DNA of 64,000 nt from Taishania sp965247975 (GTDB taxonomy: Bacteria; Bacteroidota; Bacteroidia; Flavobacteriales_D; Crocinitomicaceae). The position numbers were made by a program, and so were the translations under genes. The notes beneath the pieces were generated by a model, which was given only the letters and a program-made list of their open reading frames with translations, did not search any database and was not told the DNA's origin. Below are positions 53,356-61,559 of this stretch, one piece after another; position 1 is the stretch's first letter; each line of letters begins with the position of its first letter. Where the stretch lies: NCBI GenBank assembly GCA_965247975.1, contig OZ252050.1, positions 2,976,001 to 3,040,000 on the forward strand, in the 5' to 3' direction.

Positions 53356-54816
53356 ATGAAGAATTACGCATCGTATTTAAAACATCCTGTATTTAAGGTT
53401 GTGAGCCAAGTTGTCACTGAAAACAATCTTGAAGCATACGTTATTGGTGGGTTTGTGCGCGATTTATTGCTGGAAAGACCTTCGAAAGATATTGATATTG
53501 TTGTTGTAGGAAATGGACTTGAACTTGCTGAGAAAGCTGCTCAAATTCTCCGTGTCAAAAAAGTGTCGTATTTCAAGAACTTCGGGACCGCACAATTCAA
53601 TTACAAAGATTTAGATGTTGAATTTGTTGGAGCTCGCAAGGAATCGTATCAACGAGATTCTCGTAAACCAATTGTGGAAAATGGAACATTGGAAGACGAT
53701 CAGAATCGACGCGATTTTACAATAAATGCACTCGCACTTTCATTACATGCCAAAAATTTTGGAGATTTGATTGATCCTTTCAATGGACAGGAAGATCTGA
53801 AAAATGGTCTCATCAAAACGCCTTTGGATCCGGATACTACATTTACAGATGATCCCTTACGCATGATGCGCGCAATTCGATTTGCGACTCAATTAAATTT
53901 TAAAATTGATTCAACTTCATTGGTTTCGATTTTGAAAAATTCTGAACGGTTGGAGATCATTTCATCGGAACGAATTATGGATGAATTGAACAAAATCATT
54001 CTTAGTGACACACCTTCTCGTGGTTTCAAATTATTGAATTCGACCAGACTACTTCATCAATTTTTCCCTGAAATGATTCAACTCCAAGGGATTGAAACCA
54101 TTGATGGAAAAGCACATAAAGACAATTTCTTACATACTCTTGAGGTGTTGGACAATGTTTCTCAAAACACTGATAACCTTTGGTTGCGCTGGGCTGCAAT
54201 AATGCATGACATTGCCAAACCTCCAACGAAACGCTTTGATCCTGTTGTTGGCTGGACATTTCACGGTCATGAAGAAATGGGTGCTCGGATGACTTCAAAA
54301 ATTTTCAAGCGCCTGAAATTACCACTAGATCACAAAATGAAGTATGTGGAAAAATTAGTGCGCTTACATTTGCGTCCGATTGCACTGGTTAAAGGTTCGG
54401 TAACTGATTCTGCCATTCGAAGATTACTCAATGAAGCTGGAGATGACATTGATGATTTGATGACCTTGTGCGATGCCGATATTACTTCTAAAAACGAGTT
54501 CAAGGTCAAACGATTCAAACAGAATTTTGAGTTAGTTCGGCAAAAATTGAAAGATGTTGAGGAAAAAGATCACGTTCGGAATTTTCAACCACCAATAAGC
54601 GGTTTGGAAGTGATGGAAACTTTTGGACTTGGACCTTGCGCGATTGTTGGCGAACTGAAATCTAAGATCAAAGAAGCCATTTTGGAGGGAATCATTCCGA
54701 ATGAGCGTAAAGCTGCAATTGATTATTTGTTGGTTTTAGGTAAGGAGCAAGAGTTGGAGGTTAAGAGTGATTTAGCTTCGCTGCTGCCTCCGGGGGGTGA
54801 TGATTTGATGATTTGA
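53356..54816 (+). CDS. cca: CCA-adding tRNA nucleotidyltransferase with HD domain
   Basis: This 486-residue enzyme adds or repairs the CCA end of tRNA; a poly(A) polymerase role is possible in the same family. The nucleotidyltransferase motifs are VIGGFVRDLLL and the metal-binding DIDIVVVG, followed by RRDFTINALAL and DDPLRMMRAIRFATQL. A C-terminal HD domain is marked by NFLHTLEVLDNV and AAIMHDIAKPP. The frame is open upstream to 53284, but that part would precede the promoter. The last residues (GDDLMI) and the stop fall in an 8-base tandem repeat, so the C-terminus may have been altered recently. Confidence 0.9.
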   Translation: MKNYASYLKHPVFKVVSQVVTENNLEAYVIGGFVRDLLLERPSKDIDIVVVGNGLELAEKAAQILRVKKVSYFKNFGTAQFNYKDLDVEFVGARKESYQRDSRKPIVENGTLEDDQNRRDFTINALALSLHAKNFGDLIDPFNGQEDLKNGLIKTPLDPDTTFTDDPLRMMRAIRFATQLNFKIDSTSLVSILKNSERLEIISSERIMDELNKIILSDTPSRGFKLLNSTRLLHQFFPEMIQLQGIETIDGKAHKDNFLHTLEVLDNVSQNTDNLWLRWAAIMHDIAKPPTKRFDPVVGWTFHGHEEMGARMTSKIFKRLKLPLDHKMKYVEKLVRLHLRPIALVKGSVTDSAIRRLLNEAGDDIDDLMTLCDADITSKNEFKVKRFKQNFELVRQKLKDVEEKDHVRNFQPPISGLEVMETFGLGPCAIVGELKSKIKEAILEGIIPNERKAAIDYLLVLGKEQELEVKSDLASLLPPGGDDLMI

Positions 54817-54857
54817 GAATTTGACGATTTGAAAATTTGAAGATTTGATGATTTAAC
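54802..54857 (+). repeat. 8-bp tandem repeat across the cca stop codon
   Basis: Seven units of the form RATTTGAN follow each other (GATTTGAT, GATTTGAG, AATTTGAC and so on, the last degenerate). The cca stop at 54814-54816 lies in the second unit. Confidence 0.85.
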
Positions 54858-55175
54858 TTTCCCGAAAAGTCGGGACAAGCTGTTGCTGCTCCGCGGTGAA
54901 GATTTTAAGATTTGAGCATTGATACTTCGTTTAGACACGATACTTAACACTCTTAAATCATTCGTTACTAATTTGCTATAACAATTTGCTTGTTGGCAAC
55001 AGAATTATTCATCAGAAGCTTGGCAAGCAAAAAAAACAAAATTTTAAACTTCTAAACTTATAATATATTAAACTTTTAATATAATAAACTTTTAGAAGAA
55101 CCCCTGATTCTATTGACATCTCGAGAGTCTTCAGCCACTTATAAAGCATCAAACTCATCCATTCTCTTCCCGAAA
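54817..55175. other. Intergenic region with repeat tail and small hairpin
   Basis: This stretch holds the rest of the 8-base repeat, then a perfect six-base hairpin TCCCGA / TCGGGA (54860-54875, loop AAAG) that could serve as the cca terminator although no T run follows. Around 54898 comes another GATTTTAAGATTTGA stretch. The remainder is AT-rich without a visible gene. Confidence 0.5.
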
Positions 55176-55637
55176 TCAAAGAAAATTGCTTAAAACAATA
55201 ATCAATATAATGCCAAGAATAGCAAGTGAAAGCAAAACAACCCCCAAAATTGCAATCATCAAAATCGCATTGCGAGCACCACGAAAGGCTTTGGCAAGGT
55301 GGATATCCGAATTCTGCTTGAAACTTTTGTTTAAGTTGCGGGCATAATCCAATAAGAATTTGGCGACCAGAAAAATAAAGATCGTCAAAGCGCCAAACAC
55401 GAGCATTCCAATCACAAAATCATCGCTTCGGTAACTTCTGTTTCCTTCTTCAATGTAGACAAATGCCATGTAAAAAAGCCCACAGACAGATAATAAAAAA
55501 CCTACAATTGCCGTGAAAATAGCCCAACGACGAATAGAAATTAACGTTCTTTTGACTTCGATCGTAATTTTCCCCTCCGCCGATGAATCGGATATATCAA
55601 GTGTGTCTTCTTCCATTGATTTTAGTTCTTTCATCAA
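55176..55637 (-). CDS. DUF5362-like membrane protein
   Basis: This 153-residue protein has a charged N-terminal tail and about four membrane helices (AIFTAIVGFLLSVCGLFYMA, VIGMLVFGALTIFIFLVAKF and a last one rich in Leu and Ile). A basic amphipathic segment (YARNLNKSFKQNSD) lies between the second and third. The pattern resembles the DUF5362 family. The function is unknown. Upstream lies an unusual pair of palindromes that may be its operator. Confidence 0.65.
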   Translation of the reverse strand: MMKELKSMEEDTLDISDSSAEGKITIEVKRTLISIRRWAIFTAIVGFLLSVCGLFYMAFVYIEEGNRSYRSDDFVIGMLVFGALTIFIFLVAKFLLDYARNLNKSFKQNSDIHLAKAFRGARNAILMIAILGVVLLSLAILGIILIIVLSNFL

Positions 55638-55982
55638 AGAAACAAAATTTGTTCAAGATGATGCGGGTGATTTTAATAAAATTGATTTTTAAAAAAATCA
55701 GTATCAAAAAAAACGTGCTTTTTACTTCCATTGATTTGCCAAATTAAGTCTAATCAATGCTAAAAAACATAACTTTTGGCTGTTGTAACGGCTAAAAGTT
55801 ATAACTATTGGCTGTTATATCGACTAATAGTTATACTTTTTTTTGCTGATAGGTTACATTAATAAGATCTATTTTAATCAAGCTAAATGAGAAAAACCCT
55901 TTATCGAAATTGATATCAACGTCTTTTTCCAAAACGTATGATTTTGAAATTATTCATTTAAAAAATGAACCTCAAAAATTAT
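55638..55982. other. Intergenic region with tandem palindromes
   Basis: This AT-rich gap lies between two - strand genes. Its main feature is the palindrome pair at 55769-55834. I see no gene and no clear promoter with both elements in the rest. Confidence 0.5.
55769..55834. repeat. Two overlapping 34-bp palindromes with covariation
   Basis: The first (55769-55802) has outer arms ATAACTTTT and AAAAGTTAT. The second (55801-55834) has ATAACTATT and AATAGTTAT. They share two bases, repeat with a 32-base period, and their arms differ by a paired change (T-A to A-T) that keeps the stem. The inner part GGCTGTT is the same in both. A run of eight or more T follows the second on the + strand. It could be a protein operator or an RNA structure. 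Confidence 0.75.
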
Positions 55983-56573
55983 TCACCTCCCAACAACCTT
56001 CAAAAACGTCTTCCAAATAATTTTAATGTCATGCGACAAACTTGGATTAGCGATGTATTTCTTATTCAGTTCAATTTTGGCGGGCATGACTTCTTCGATG
56101 TAGGTTTTTCGAGGATTCTCTGATTTGCCCAATAATTCGTTTTCTTTGAAATATTCTAAGGATGCCAAGTCTGTAATTCCTGGCTTCACATTTAAAATTT
56201 CGGCTTGTTCTTTTGTATAGAGCGCCACGTATTCTTCTACTTCTGGTCGCGGACCAACGACACTCATTTCGCCTTTCAAAACATTGATAAATTGTGGAAA
56301 TTCGTCGAGTTTGAATTTACGGATGAAATAGCCCGACTTGGTGATTCTCGGATCGCGCATGCCAATGGTCAATTTACCCGCCTTGTCAGCATCTTTGCGC
56401 ATAGAACGAAATTTCAACAACTGAAACGGCTTTCCTCCTTGACCAATGCGCTCTTGTGTGTAGAAAATTCCACCACGTGATTCGATCAAAATCCATATTC
56501 CAATAATAATTCCGATAGGCAGAAATAGTCCTAAAATGACTACTGAAAATAGGATATCGAAGAAACGTTTCAA
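55983..56573 (-). CDS. Phosphoglycosyl transferase, PglC-like
   Basis: This small monotopic enzyme transfers a sugar phosphate from a UDP-sugar to undecaprenyl phosphate, the first step in making a surface glycan or protein glycan. The 196 residues match PglC size. A reentrant N-terminal membrane segment (about 4-30) is followed by the conserved KFRSM motif and the catalytic Asp90-Glu91 in FKLDEFPQ. Later come VVGPRPE and VKPGITDLASL. The ATG overlaps the aminotransferase stop, so both are translated together. Confidence 0.92.
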   Translation of the reverse strand: MKRFFDILFSVVILGLFLPIGIIIGIWILIESRGGIFYTQERIGQGGKPFQLLKFRSMRKDADKAGKLTIGMRDPRITKSGYFIRKFKLDEFPQFINVLKGEMSVVGPRPEVEEYVALYTKEQAEILNVKPGITDLASLEYFKENELLGKSENPRKTYIEEVMPAKIELNKKYIANPSLSHDIKIIWKTFLKVVGR

Positions 56574-57778
56574 GCGTTCAGGTGCTTTTCTACGGATGAA
56601 ATAACCGCTTGAATGACTGTCTGCACTTGTTCATCCGTCAGATTGAAATAAACGGGCAAGGAAATTTCGTTGTGGTATTTGTTCCACGTTTCTGGATAAT
56701 CTTCCATCTTAAATCCACGTTTTTTGTAAGCCGTCAAAATTGGAAGTGGCTGAAAATGAACATTAACCGACACGTCTTGATCAAAAATGGATTGCATAAT
56801 TGCATCACGCATTTCTTCAGTAATTCCTGCAATGCGCAACAAATACAAGTGATAGCAAGTCTCTTTGTTTTCATCCACATACTTAGGAATAAAGGCCCAT
56901 TCATGCTTGCTAAAAGCGCTCGAATATGCGTTGAAAATTTCTTTTCTGCGATCAAGATTCTCTTGGTAACGTTCCAACTCAACCAAACCAATCGCGGCTT
57001 GTAAATCTGTCATATTGCATTTGAAACCAGGCTCTTCCACGTCGTAACGCCAATTTCCTTTTTGTGCTTTCGCCAGTGCATCTTTCGATTGACCATGCAA
57101 AATCATGGCACAAAACTGTGTATAAATGGCATCGTGGTCAAAAGAATCAGGCAAATTGAAGCAAATGGAGCCTCCTTCGGCTGTCGTCAAATTCTTTACC
57201 GCGTGAAATGAAAAACAAGAAACATCTGCAAGCGAACCTGATACTTTACCGTTCATCGTTGCACCAAAACTATGTGCAGCATCAGAAATCAACAAAATGC
57301 GCCCTAATTTCTTTTGAAGCTCATTGTTTGGAGTAAACTCGCCCTTTTTAGCTTCGATAATTTCATACAATTTGTCGTAATCGCATGGAAAACCAGCAAT
57401 ATCAACTGCAATTATCGCTTTTGTTTTGGAGGTAATTGCTGCTCGCACTTTTTCGGAATCGATATTGAAATCGGCTTCGCTTACGTCCACCATCACAGGC
57501 GTCGCTCCTGCATGAATGATGACGTTCGCGCTCGCACAATACGTGTACGCAGGTAGAATCACTTCATCACCTTCACCAATTCCCCACCAATGCAATAAAA
57601 CCTGCATTCCCATGGTCCAAGAATTGACAGCCACCGTTGTTTTGCAACCACAATATTCTGTGATTTTCTTTTCAAACAATTTGGTTCTTGGGCCTGTTGT
57701 AATCCAACCGCTCTGCAATGCCGCAGTGACTTCATCAATTACTTTTTGGTCTATCCGAGGGGGTGAGAATGGAATCAT
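56570..57778 (-). CDS. DegT/DnrJ/EryC1-family sugar aminotransferase, PglE-like
   Basis: This 402-residue PLP enzyme should transfer an amino group to a nucleotide-linked keto sugar. The PLP Lys is Lys195 in FHAVKNLTTAEGG, and Asp166 in LISDAAHSFGA binds the pyridine nitrogen. The N-terminus (IPFSPPRIDQ, GWITTGPRT) is typical of the family. It overlaps the phosphoglycosyl transferase gene by four bases. A PglE-PglC pair would supply and attach an amino sugar such as a bacillosamine derivative. The acetyltransferase and dehydratase of that path are not in this window. Confidence 0.9.
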   Translation of the reverse strand: MIPFSPPRIDQKVIDEVTAALQSGWITTGPRTKLFEKKITEYCGCKTTVAVNSWTMGMQVLLHWWGIGEGDEVILPAYTYCASANVIIHAGATPVMVDVSEADFNIDSEKVRAAITSKTKAIIAVDIAGFPCDYDKLYEIIEAKKGEFTPNNELQKKLGRILLISDAAHSFGATMNGKVSGSLADVSCFSFHAVKNLTTAEGGSICFNLPDSFDHDAIYTQFCAMILHGQSKDALAKAQKGNWRYDVEEPGFKCNMTDLQAAIGLVELERYQENLDRRKEIFNAYSSAFSKHEWAFIPKYVDENKETCYHLYLLRIAGITEEMRDAIMQSIFDQDVSVNVHFQPLPILTAYKKRGFKMEDYPETWNKYHNEISLPVYFNLTDEQVQTVIQAVISSVEKHLNA

Positions 57779-57804
57779 TTTTTTGGAATTTTGAATGTTG
57801 AATT

Positions 57805-58764
57805 TTAATGATTGACTGTCATTTGGCTCAAAAACTCAGTCACATTTTTCTCAATGCGCTCATGAATGTTCGATGTATCAGCTTTAATGAATGCTTTTCC
57901 AGTAATCACTTCATACAATTCAATGTAGCGATTTGTCACAGTTTCAACGAAATCATCCGGCATTATCGGCATTGTTTGACCTTCCAACCCTTGGAAATTG
58001 TTTTCAATCAGCCATTGGCGCACAAACTCCTTCGACAACTGTTTTTGAGGTTCGTTTCTATCTTGTCGTTCTTGATAACCTTCCGCATAAAAATAGCGCG
58101 ACGAATCAGGTGTATGAATTTCATCAATCAAAATCACTTCTCCATTTCTCAGTCCAAATTCATACTTTGTATCTACTAAAATCAATCCTTGCTTTGCCGC
58201 AATCTCTGTTCCACGTTGGAATAAAGCACGGGTATACTTTTCCATCTGAAGGTAAATGTCTTCTGGAATGATGTTTTTTGCCAAAATATCTTCACGCGAA
58301 ATATCTTCGTCGTGACCTTCGTCTGCTTTTGTCGCTGGAGTAATTATCGGTTCCGGAAAACGATCATTTTCTTTCATGCCCTCTGGCATTTGAATGCCAC
58401 ACAAGATGCGTTTGCCCAATTTATACTCTCGGGCTGCGTGACCTGCCAAATAACCTCGAATCACCATTTCAACGCGCATTGGTTCGCATGCGTATCCAAC
58501 CGCTACAGAAGGATCTGGCGTTCCGATCAACCAATTTGGGACAATGTCTTTTGTTGCATCCAAAAACATGGTTGCCACCTGATTCAATACTTGACCTTTA
58601 TGCGGAATTCCTTTCGGTAAAACATGATCAAAAGCCGAAATTCGGTCGGATGCCACCATGACCAACATATCATTTTCCAAGGTATAAACATCCCGAACCT
58701 TGCCTTTGTAGACCTTTTTTTGTCCTGGGAAATTAAAATCTGATTGAATTATCGCGTTTTCCAT
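57805..58764 (-). CDS. purC: SAICAR synthase
   Basis: PurC joins aspartate to CAIR in purine synthesis. The 319 residues are nearer to the longer form of the enzyme. Recognisable parts are KVYKGKVRDVYTLEND, VASDRISAFDHVLPKGIPHKG, the YACEPMRVEMVIRGYLAGHA block with the conserved Arg residues, and LILVDTKYEFGL followed by EIHTPDSSRYF. It stands alone between the aminotransferase and phoH on the same strand. Confidence 0.95.
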   Translation of the reverse strand: MENAIIQSDFNFPGQKKVYKGKVRDVYTLENDMLVMVASDRISAFDHVLPKGIPHKGQVLNQVATMFLDATKDIVPNWLIGTPDPSVAVGYACEPMRVEMVIRGYLAGHAAREYKLGKRILCGIQMPEGMKENDRFPEPIITPATKADEGHDEDISREDILAKNIIPEDIYLQMEKYTRALFQRGTEIAAKQGLILVDTKYEFGLRNGEVILIDEIHTPDSSRYFYAEGYQERQDRNEPQKQLSKEFVRQWLIENNFQGLEGQTMPIMPDDFVETVTNRYIELYEVITGKAFIKADTSNIHERIEKNVTEFLSQMTVNH

Positions 58765-58820
58765 TTTTCTTAAATTTCGGTTTCAATTCTCCTGATTTGC
58801 TGTCTGCAATTTGAAGTAAA

Positions 58821-59801
58821 TTATTCTTTGTCCTTTTGTTCTTTTAAAGCTTTGTCTTTTTGCTCTTGTTTTTCGAATGCCTCAATCACCCGTTTGACAA
58901 CTGGGTGACGGATTACATCGCTTTGTTGCAAGCGCACAATTCCAATTCCTTCCACATCCGTCAAAATATCAAGTGCATAAGCCAATCCCGATTTTTGTCT
59001 GTGCGGCAAATCAACTTGCGACATATCTCCAGTAATTGCAAATTTAGCGGTCATTCCCATGCGGGTCAAGAACATTTTCATTTGCATAATTGTTGCATTT
59101 TGCGCTTCATCCAAAATTACAAAGGCTTTGTCTAAGGTTCGTCCACGCATAAACGCCAAAGGCGCAATTTCAATAATTCCAAACTCAATCATATCATTCA
59201 GTTTTTCAGGCGGAATCATGTCGCGCAAAGCATCGTAAAGCGGCATCATGTATGGATCCAATTTTTCTTTCATGTCACCAGGAAGAAAACCCAAATTCTC
59301 GCCGGCTTCGACAGCTGGTCTTGTTAATACGATGCGTTTTACTTCCTTTTCTTTCAGCGCTCGAACTGCCATTGCGATTGCGGTATATGTTTTACCTGTC
59401 CCCGCTGGACCAACGGCAAAAACCATATCGTTTTTCTGGATTTGTTGCACTAATTTTTTCTGGTTAATGGTGCGCGCTTTGATTTTCGCACCGCCATTTC
59501 CATGCACGATTACATCCAAGGGATCATCATTTTCCACCAAGGTGTGTCCATCGGCCAACATCAAATTATCAATGTTGTTTTCGTTTAACGCATTGAATTT
59601 ATTATAGTGTTTTAAAATTAACTCAAATTTAGATTCAAAAGCTTCAATCACTTCATCGTCGCCTTGAACAACAAGCATGTTTCCCCTTGAAACAATTTTC
59701 AACTTTGGAAAAAAACTTCGTATGTGATTTAATTTCGTGTTGTTTACACCAAAAAGTTCAACGGGATTCAAACCCTTAATTTCGATAATTTTTTCTCCCA
59801 A
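58821..59801 (-). CDS. phoH: PhoH-family ATPase
   Basis: This 326-residue P-loop ATPase of the PhoH family is linked to RNA metabolism in other bacteria. The Walker A motif is AVGPAGTGKTYTA (131-138 for the core) and Walker B is KAFVILDEAQNAT. An N-terminal KH-like region (about 20-70) comes first. The segment GDMSQVDLPHRQKSGL is typical for PhoH. The C-terminal tail is rich in Lys, Glu and Gln. A TAATTTTG box lies 25 bases upstream. Confidence 0.92.
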   Translation of the reverse strand: MGEKIIEIKGLNPVELFGVNNTKLNHIRSFFPKLKIVSRGNMLVVQGDDEVIEAFESKFELILKHYNKFNALNENNIDNLMLADGHTLVENDDPLDVIVHGNGGAKIKARTINQKKLVQQIQKNDMVFAVGPAGTGKTYTAIAMAVRALKEKEVKRIVLTRPAVEAGENLGFLPGDMKEKLDPYMMPLYDALRDMIPPEKLNDMIEFGIIEIAPLAFMRGRTLDKAFVILDEAQNATIMQMKMFLTRMGMTAKFAITGDMSQVDLPHRQKSGLAYALDILTDVEGIGIVRLQQSDVIRHPVVKRVIEAFEKQEQKDKALKEQKDKE

Positions 59802-59826
59802 TTTGAATAAATATGTTGTGTTTGGT

Positions 59827-59834
59827 CAAAATTA
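59827..59834 (-). promoter_or_regulatory. phoH promoter -7 element
   Basis: On the - strand TAATTTTG fits TAnnTTTG and lies about 25 bases before the phoH ATG. The -33 element is not clear. Confidence 0.45.
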
Positions 59835-59907
59835 GTCCGAATAAACTTATTTTTGGACTAAAATTAGAAAATAATTTTTCATTCAATCGAACCACGAGAA
59901 GGAAGAC

Positions 59908-60768
59908 ATGCAATTTATCACATTGACAACGGATATGGGTTTAAAAGACCATTATGTTGCGAGCGTAAAAGCAGCAATTTTGAGTCATGACCCAACGATC
60001 AATGTGGTTGATGTAACGCATAATGTTGCTCCGTTCGATGTGGCTGAAGCTGCATTTCACGTCAGTCAATGTTACGAGGATTTTCCCAAAGGAACCATAC
60101 ATATCATTGGAATAGACACAGAACCTATTGTCAATTTTGGTAATGCAGAAGGAACTTTTCCGAGCATTTTAGAAATGGATGGACATTATTTCATTGCCAA
60201 TGATAACGGCTTTTTTGGGGCGTTGGTTCGTTCCAAAAAATACGATGGATTTTATCGCATCGATGATGTGCTTTCGAATCCGCGTGGATTTAAATTCCCA
60301 ACAAAAAACATGTTGGTTCCCATTGCCATTAAAATTGCGAATGGTTCAAAATTAAAAGACATTGCCTCCGAATTTCCAAGTTTCAAAAAAGCATTTTCAT
60401 CCGTTCCTGTGATTGAAGAACATTTGATTAAAGGAGCAATCGTTCATTTTGATGCTTTTGGAAATGCGATTACGAACATTGAAAAATCACTTTTCGATCA
60501 AATTGGCAAAGGCGCTCCATTTGTGATTATGTTCCGTCAAGGCGATAGTTACAAAATTGATCATGTTTCAGCAACGTATAACGAAGTTCCAAACGGTGAA
60601 AAAGTAGCCTTGTTTAACGAAAAAAACCTGTTGGAAATCGCCATCAATCGTGGAGCAAATCAAAGTACAGGTGGCGCAGAAAAGCTTTTCGGTTTACGGA
60701 AATTTGACATAGTTCGAATAGAATTTATGCCTAGAGGATCTAAAACGCATTTTGATCAACTATTATAA
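59908..60768 (+). CDS. SAM hydrolase / SAM hydroxide adenosyltransferase (DUF62)
   Basis: This 286-residue protein belongs to the DUF62 family, whose members split S-adenosylmethionine into adenosine and methionine using water. The start (ITLTTDMGLKDHYVASVKAA) contains the conserved TDxG-xDxYV motif, with Lys in place of the usual first acidic or neutral residue. VVDVTHNVAPFDVAEAAF and IHIIGID follow, then HYFIANDNGFFG. The physiological reason for SAM cleavage is not known. It is divergent from phoH. Confidence 0.88.
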   Translation: MQFITLTTDMGLKDHYVASVKAAILSHDPTINVVDVTHNVAPFDVAEAAFHVSQCYEDFPKGTIHIIGIDTEPIVNFGNAEGTFPSILEMDGHYFIANDNGFFGALVRSKKYDGFYRIDDVLSNPRGFKFPTKNMLVPIAIKIANGSKLKDIASEFPSFKKAFSSVPVIEEHLIKGAIVHFDAFGNAITNIEKSLFDQIGKGAPFVIMFRQGDSYKIDHVSATYNEVPNGEKVALFNEKNLLEIAINRGANQSTGGAEKLFGLRKFDIVRIEFMPRGSKTHFDQLL

Positions 60769-60806
60769 GTCCGTTGATATTTTAAGAATAAATTTCAAGT
60801 TGATAT

Positions 60807-61121
60807 ATGCTTACTCGAATTGTAAAACTCACCTTTGAAGAATCTAAAATTCAGGATTTTTTAGATTTTTTCGAAACAATAAAACACAAAGTCAATACCT
60901 TCGAAGGATGTAGAGGCATGCAATTATTGCGCGACATTGATAATCCTAATATCGTTTTTACATATAGCCATTGGGAAAATGTTGAATCCCTCAATAAGTA
61001 CAGGGATTCTGATGTCTTTGGAGATGTTTGGCCAACTATCAAACCCTGGTTTAGCGACAAACCTGAGGCTTGGAGCGTTTCGACACACTTCAATGGGTTT
61101 GAACATCAAGTAGTTGAATAA
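60807..61121 (+). CDS. ABM-domain (antibiotic biosynthesis monooxygenase-like) protein
   Basis: This 104-residue protein has the dimeric ferredoxin-like ABM fold, seen in LTRIVKLTFEESKIQDFLDF, FEGCRGMQLLRD and FTYSHWENVESLNKY. Members of the family include quinol monooxygenases and haem-degrading enzymes, but many are uncharacterised. It lies 38 bases after the SAM hydrolase gene on the same strand and may share its transcript. The substrate is unknown. Confidence 0.8.
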   Translation: MLTRIVKLTFEESKIQDFLDFFETIKHKVNTFEGCRGMQLLRDIDNPNIVFTYSHWENVESLNKYRDSDVFGDVWPTIKPWFSDKPEAWSVSTHFNGFEHQVVE

Positions 61122-61178
61122 TTAATTTATTGATTTTCACTATTTTTTACTTTTTCACCATATATTAAATAATTAGTT

Positions 61179-61186
61179 TACCTTTG
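61179..61186 (+). promoter_or_regulatory. Cold-shock gene promoter -7 element
   Basis: TACCTTTG is a perfect TAnnTTTG match, 22 bases before the ATG. Near the -33 place only TTTT is seen. Confidence 0.6.
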
Positions 61187-61208
61187 CTGAAATTAATAAA
61201 TTACAATA

Positions 61209-61400
61209 ATGAGTAAAGGAACTGTAAAATTCTTCAACGAAACTAAAGGGTTTGGTTTTGTAGTAGATTCAGAAACTAACAAAGAGTACTTCGTACACGT
61301 TACGGGTCTAATTGACAAAGTAAACGAAAATGACGAAGTTACTTTCGACCTTGAAGAAGGACGTAAAGGATTGAATGCAGTAAATGTGAAAATAGCATAA
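61209..61400 (+). CDS. Cold-shock protein (CspA family)
   Basis: This 63-residue single cold-shock domain binds single-stranded RNA or DNA. The RNP1 motif KGFGFV (14-19) and RNP2 motif YFVHV (28-32) are intact, and GTVKFFNETKGFG is the classic start. It is a one-gene unit with its own promoter and a strong terminator. The 22-base leader is short, unlike the long thermosensing leader of E. coli cspA. Confidence 0.95.
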   Translation: MSKGTVKFFNETKGFGFVVDSETNKEYFVHVTGLIDKVNENDEVTFDLEEGRKGLNAVNVKIA

Positions 61401-61420
61401 TTACAATATTTCGATTACTA

Positions 61421-61455
61421 AATCCCGATTGAATCACTCAATCGGGATTTTTTTT
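61421..61455 (+). terminator. Rho-independent terminator
   Basis: A perfect 12-base stem, AATCCCGATTGA with TCAATCGGGATT, loop ATCAC, followed by a T run. It ends the cold-shock gene. Confidence 0.93.
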
Positions 61456-61559
61456 GCCTCTATTTTACCGACTACTACATAAAATTCCCATTCCAGTAAA
61501 TAAGGTGTCGAAGTTTTAAAAGGAAATCTTAATTTTGAGCTGAATTTTAGCAATTTTTA

